7,233 nt of DNA from the NCBI GenBank assembly GCA_904501945.1, contig CAJGCU010000102.1, positions 1 to 7,233 on the forward strand, read 5' to 3'. Numbering within the stretch: the stretch's first letter is position 1; every line of letters starts with the position of its first letter. The stretch is from an uncultured Bacteroidaceae bacterium (lineage in GTDB: Bacteria; Bacteroidota; Bacteroidia; Bacteroidales; Bacteroidaceae). Under the pieces are notes generated by a model. That model worked only from the letters and a program-made list of their open reading frames with translations, was not told the origin of the DNA and did not search any database. The translations under genes and the position numbers were made by a program. Below, in pieces: positions 6,424 to 7,233 of this stretch.

Positions 6424-7233
6424 TTACCAATCAGAACCGTAGAGGTATTCAAGCATTGTTTTTACATCCGCCATCCGACCATTCAGAACGGATTCTGGAA
6501 CAATTTCCTCAATGGTTTTTCGGGGCAGAAGCCTTTCGTAGATGTAGTACATGACAACTCCTTCTTCTTGGGCATGTTCCTTCAGGTAGTCTGCATATAT
6601 CGCTTTCACTTCTGCGGCTGTGCGATACTTGGGTGCATTATCAGCCAAATCTCCCGCCCGACTCCATTCTTCATAGAATCCCGTTCCACTCAGAAAGAAA
6701 CGGCCATTCATCACCTTCAGTTCAGCCTTTTCGCCCGGAACAATAGGGAAACGCATACAATGTGAACAGATGGAGCCATCGGGAAACGTTGCTGTCACAT
6801 CTGCCAAATATGGCTGATCAAGATAAGTGGAAAAAGTACACTTCTTGTTTTCGGCAGGGATGTCAGCAATCTGCTTTGAACGTTGAGTTTTATAGTATCT
6901 TTCAATCAGATAGCCAGAATCGCCAATACCTTCCGACACGTGGATGTTCAATTCGAAATTCGGTTTCTTCTTTTTCATTTTCGCCTCACGAATGTTCATC
7001 CTTCCATAGCCAGGACAGACAACGGTCAGTATTTTTGCCCCTTTGGGCACTGGTTCAAAAGCATAATAAGCGCCAAAAATACGCACATCCTGCCTATTAT
7101 TACCCTCGAGATCTCCAAACAGCGCACGTTTCAGCTGGTATTTATTTCCTCTATCATCTAGAATGTATGACTTCTCCGTAATTTCTATGGGAGAATAATA
7201 ATAATCAGACAAAAGGCGCAACACGGTCTCTTC
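6424..7233 (-). CDS. DUF4369-like envelope protein lacking a thioredoxin domain (5' partial)
   Basis: The frame is open from the right edge of the window (first codon GAA, 7231-7233) to TAA at 6424-6426, followed at once by an in-frame TGA; 269 residues are visible. The GTG at 7222-7224 is probably not the start, because the domain and any signal peptide continue upstream. Residues about 1-85 (YILDDRGNKYQLKRA, then AFEPVPKGAKIL) resemble the N-terminal domain of Bacteroidales proteins that carry DUF4369 and a TlpA-like thioredoxin. Residues about 90-195 are DUF4369-like, including FPIVPGEKAEL and FLSGTGFYEEW. The C-terminal helical part (AEVKAIYADYLKEH to SVLNGRMADVKTML) matches the linker that normally precedes thioredoxin, but the protein then ends. 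A CSHC motif lies at residues 156-159. Family assignment is from remembered motif patterns, without a search. It is probably exported, since relatives are periplasmic or outer-membrane lipoproteins, but its N-terminus is not visible. It is 80 bp upstream of the 1207-residue gene on the same strand. Confidence 0.85.
   Translation of the reverse strand, partial: EETVLRLLSDYYYSPIEITEKSYILDDRGNKYQLKRALFGDLEGNNRQDVRIFGAYYAFEPVPKGAKILTVVCPGYGRMNIREAKMKKKKPNFELNIHVSEGIGDSGYLIERYYKTQRSKQIADIPAENKKCTFSTYLDQPYLADVTATFPDGSICSHCMRFPIVPGEKAELKVMNGRFFLSGTGFYEEWSRAGDLADNAPKYRTAAEVKAIYADYLKEHAQEEGVVMYYIYERLLPRKTIEEIVPESVLNGRMADVKTMLEYLYGSDW

Noticed and set aside
6762..7181. 139-codon + strand open frame opposite the DUF4369-like gene
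   Set aside because: The - strand frame carries family motifs across the same bases; the + frame has none.

Overview
The window looks like chromosomal DNA of a Bacteroidales bacterium, most likely from the Prevotella/Bacteroides group. The evidence is the gene content: a multidomain surface protein that opens with a carboxypeptidase-regulatory-like domain and carries alpha-2-macroglobulin-like (MG2) and TonB-plug-like segments, and a DUF4369-like protein. Short AT-rich leaders without clear Shine-Dalgarno sequences also fit. Genus-level placement is inference.

Left part (1-2691, + strand): the 3' part of a flippase-like integral membrane protein (lysylphosphatidylglycerol synthase transmembrane family) is followed after 19 bp by a complete M20-family aminoacyl-histidine dipeptidase (pepD), and 11 bp later by a minimal MerR-type regulator. 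The tight spacing suggests one transcription unit. It ends in a textbook intrinsic terminator (perfect 15-bp stem plus T6).

Right part (2720-7233, - strand, convergent with the first unit): a 5'-truncated gene encodes a protein resembling the N-terminal portion of Bacteroidales TlpA-type proteins (a Bacteroidales-type N-terminal domain plus a DUF4369-like domain) but stops without a thioredoxin domain. After 80 bp comes a 1207-residue exported protein combining a CarboxypepD_reg-like domain, an MG2-like region, a second Ig-like domain, a degenerate TonB-plug-like segment and an A2M-like C-terminal segment, with no outer-membrane barrel and no thioester motif. The two are plausibly co-transcribed and act in the cell envelope.

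No tRNA, rRNA, CRISPR array, insertion sequence or phage gene is visible. The points most worth a second look are the architecture of the 1207-residue protein, a T10 homopolymer inside its signal-peptide codons, its cysteine-rich middle, and the thioredoxin-less DUF4369-like partner with a CxxC motif. I see no clear sign of a wholly new defence or mobile system.
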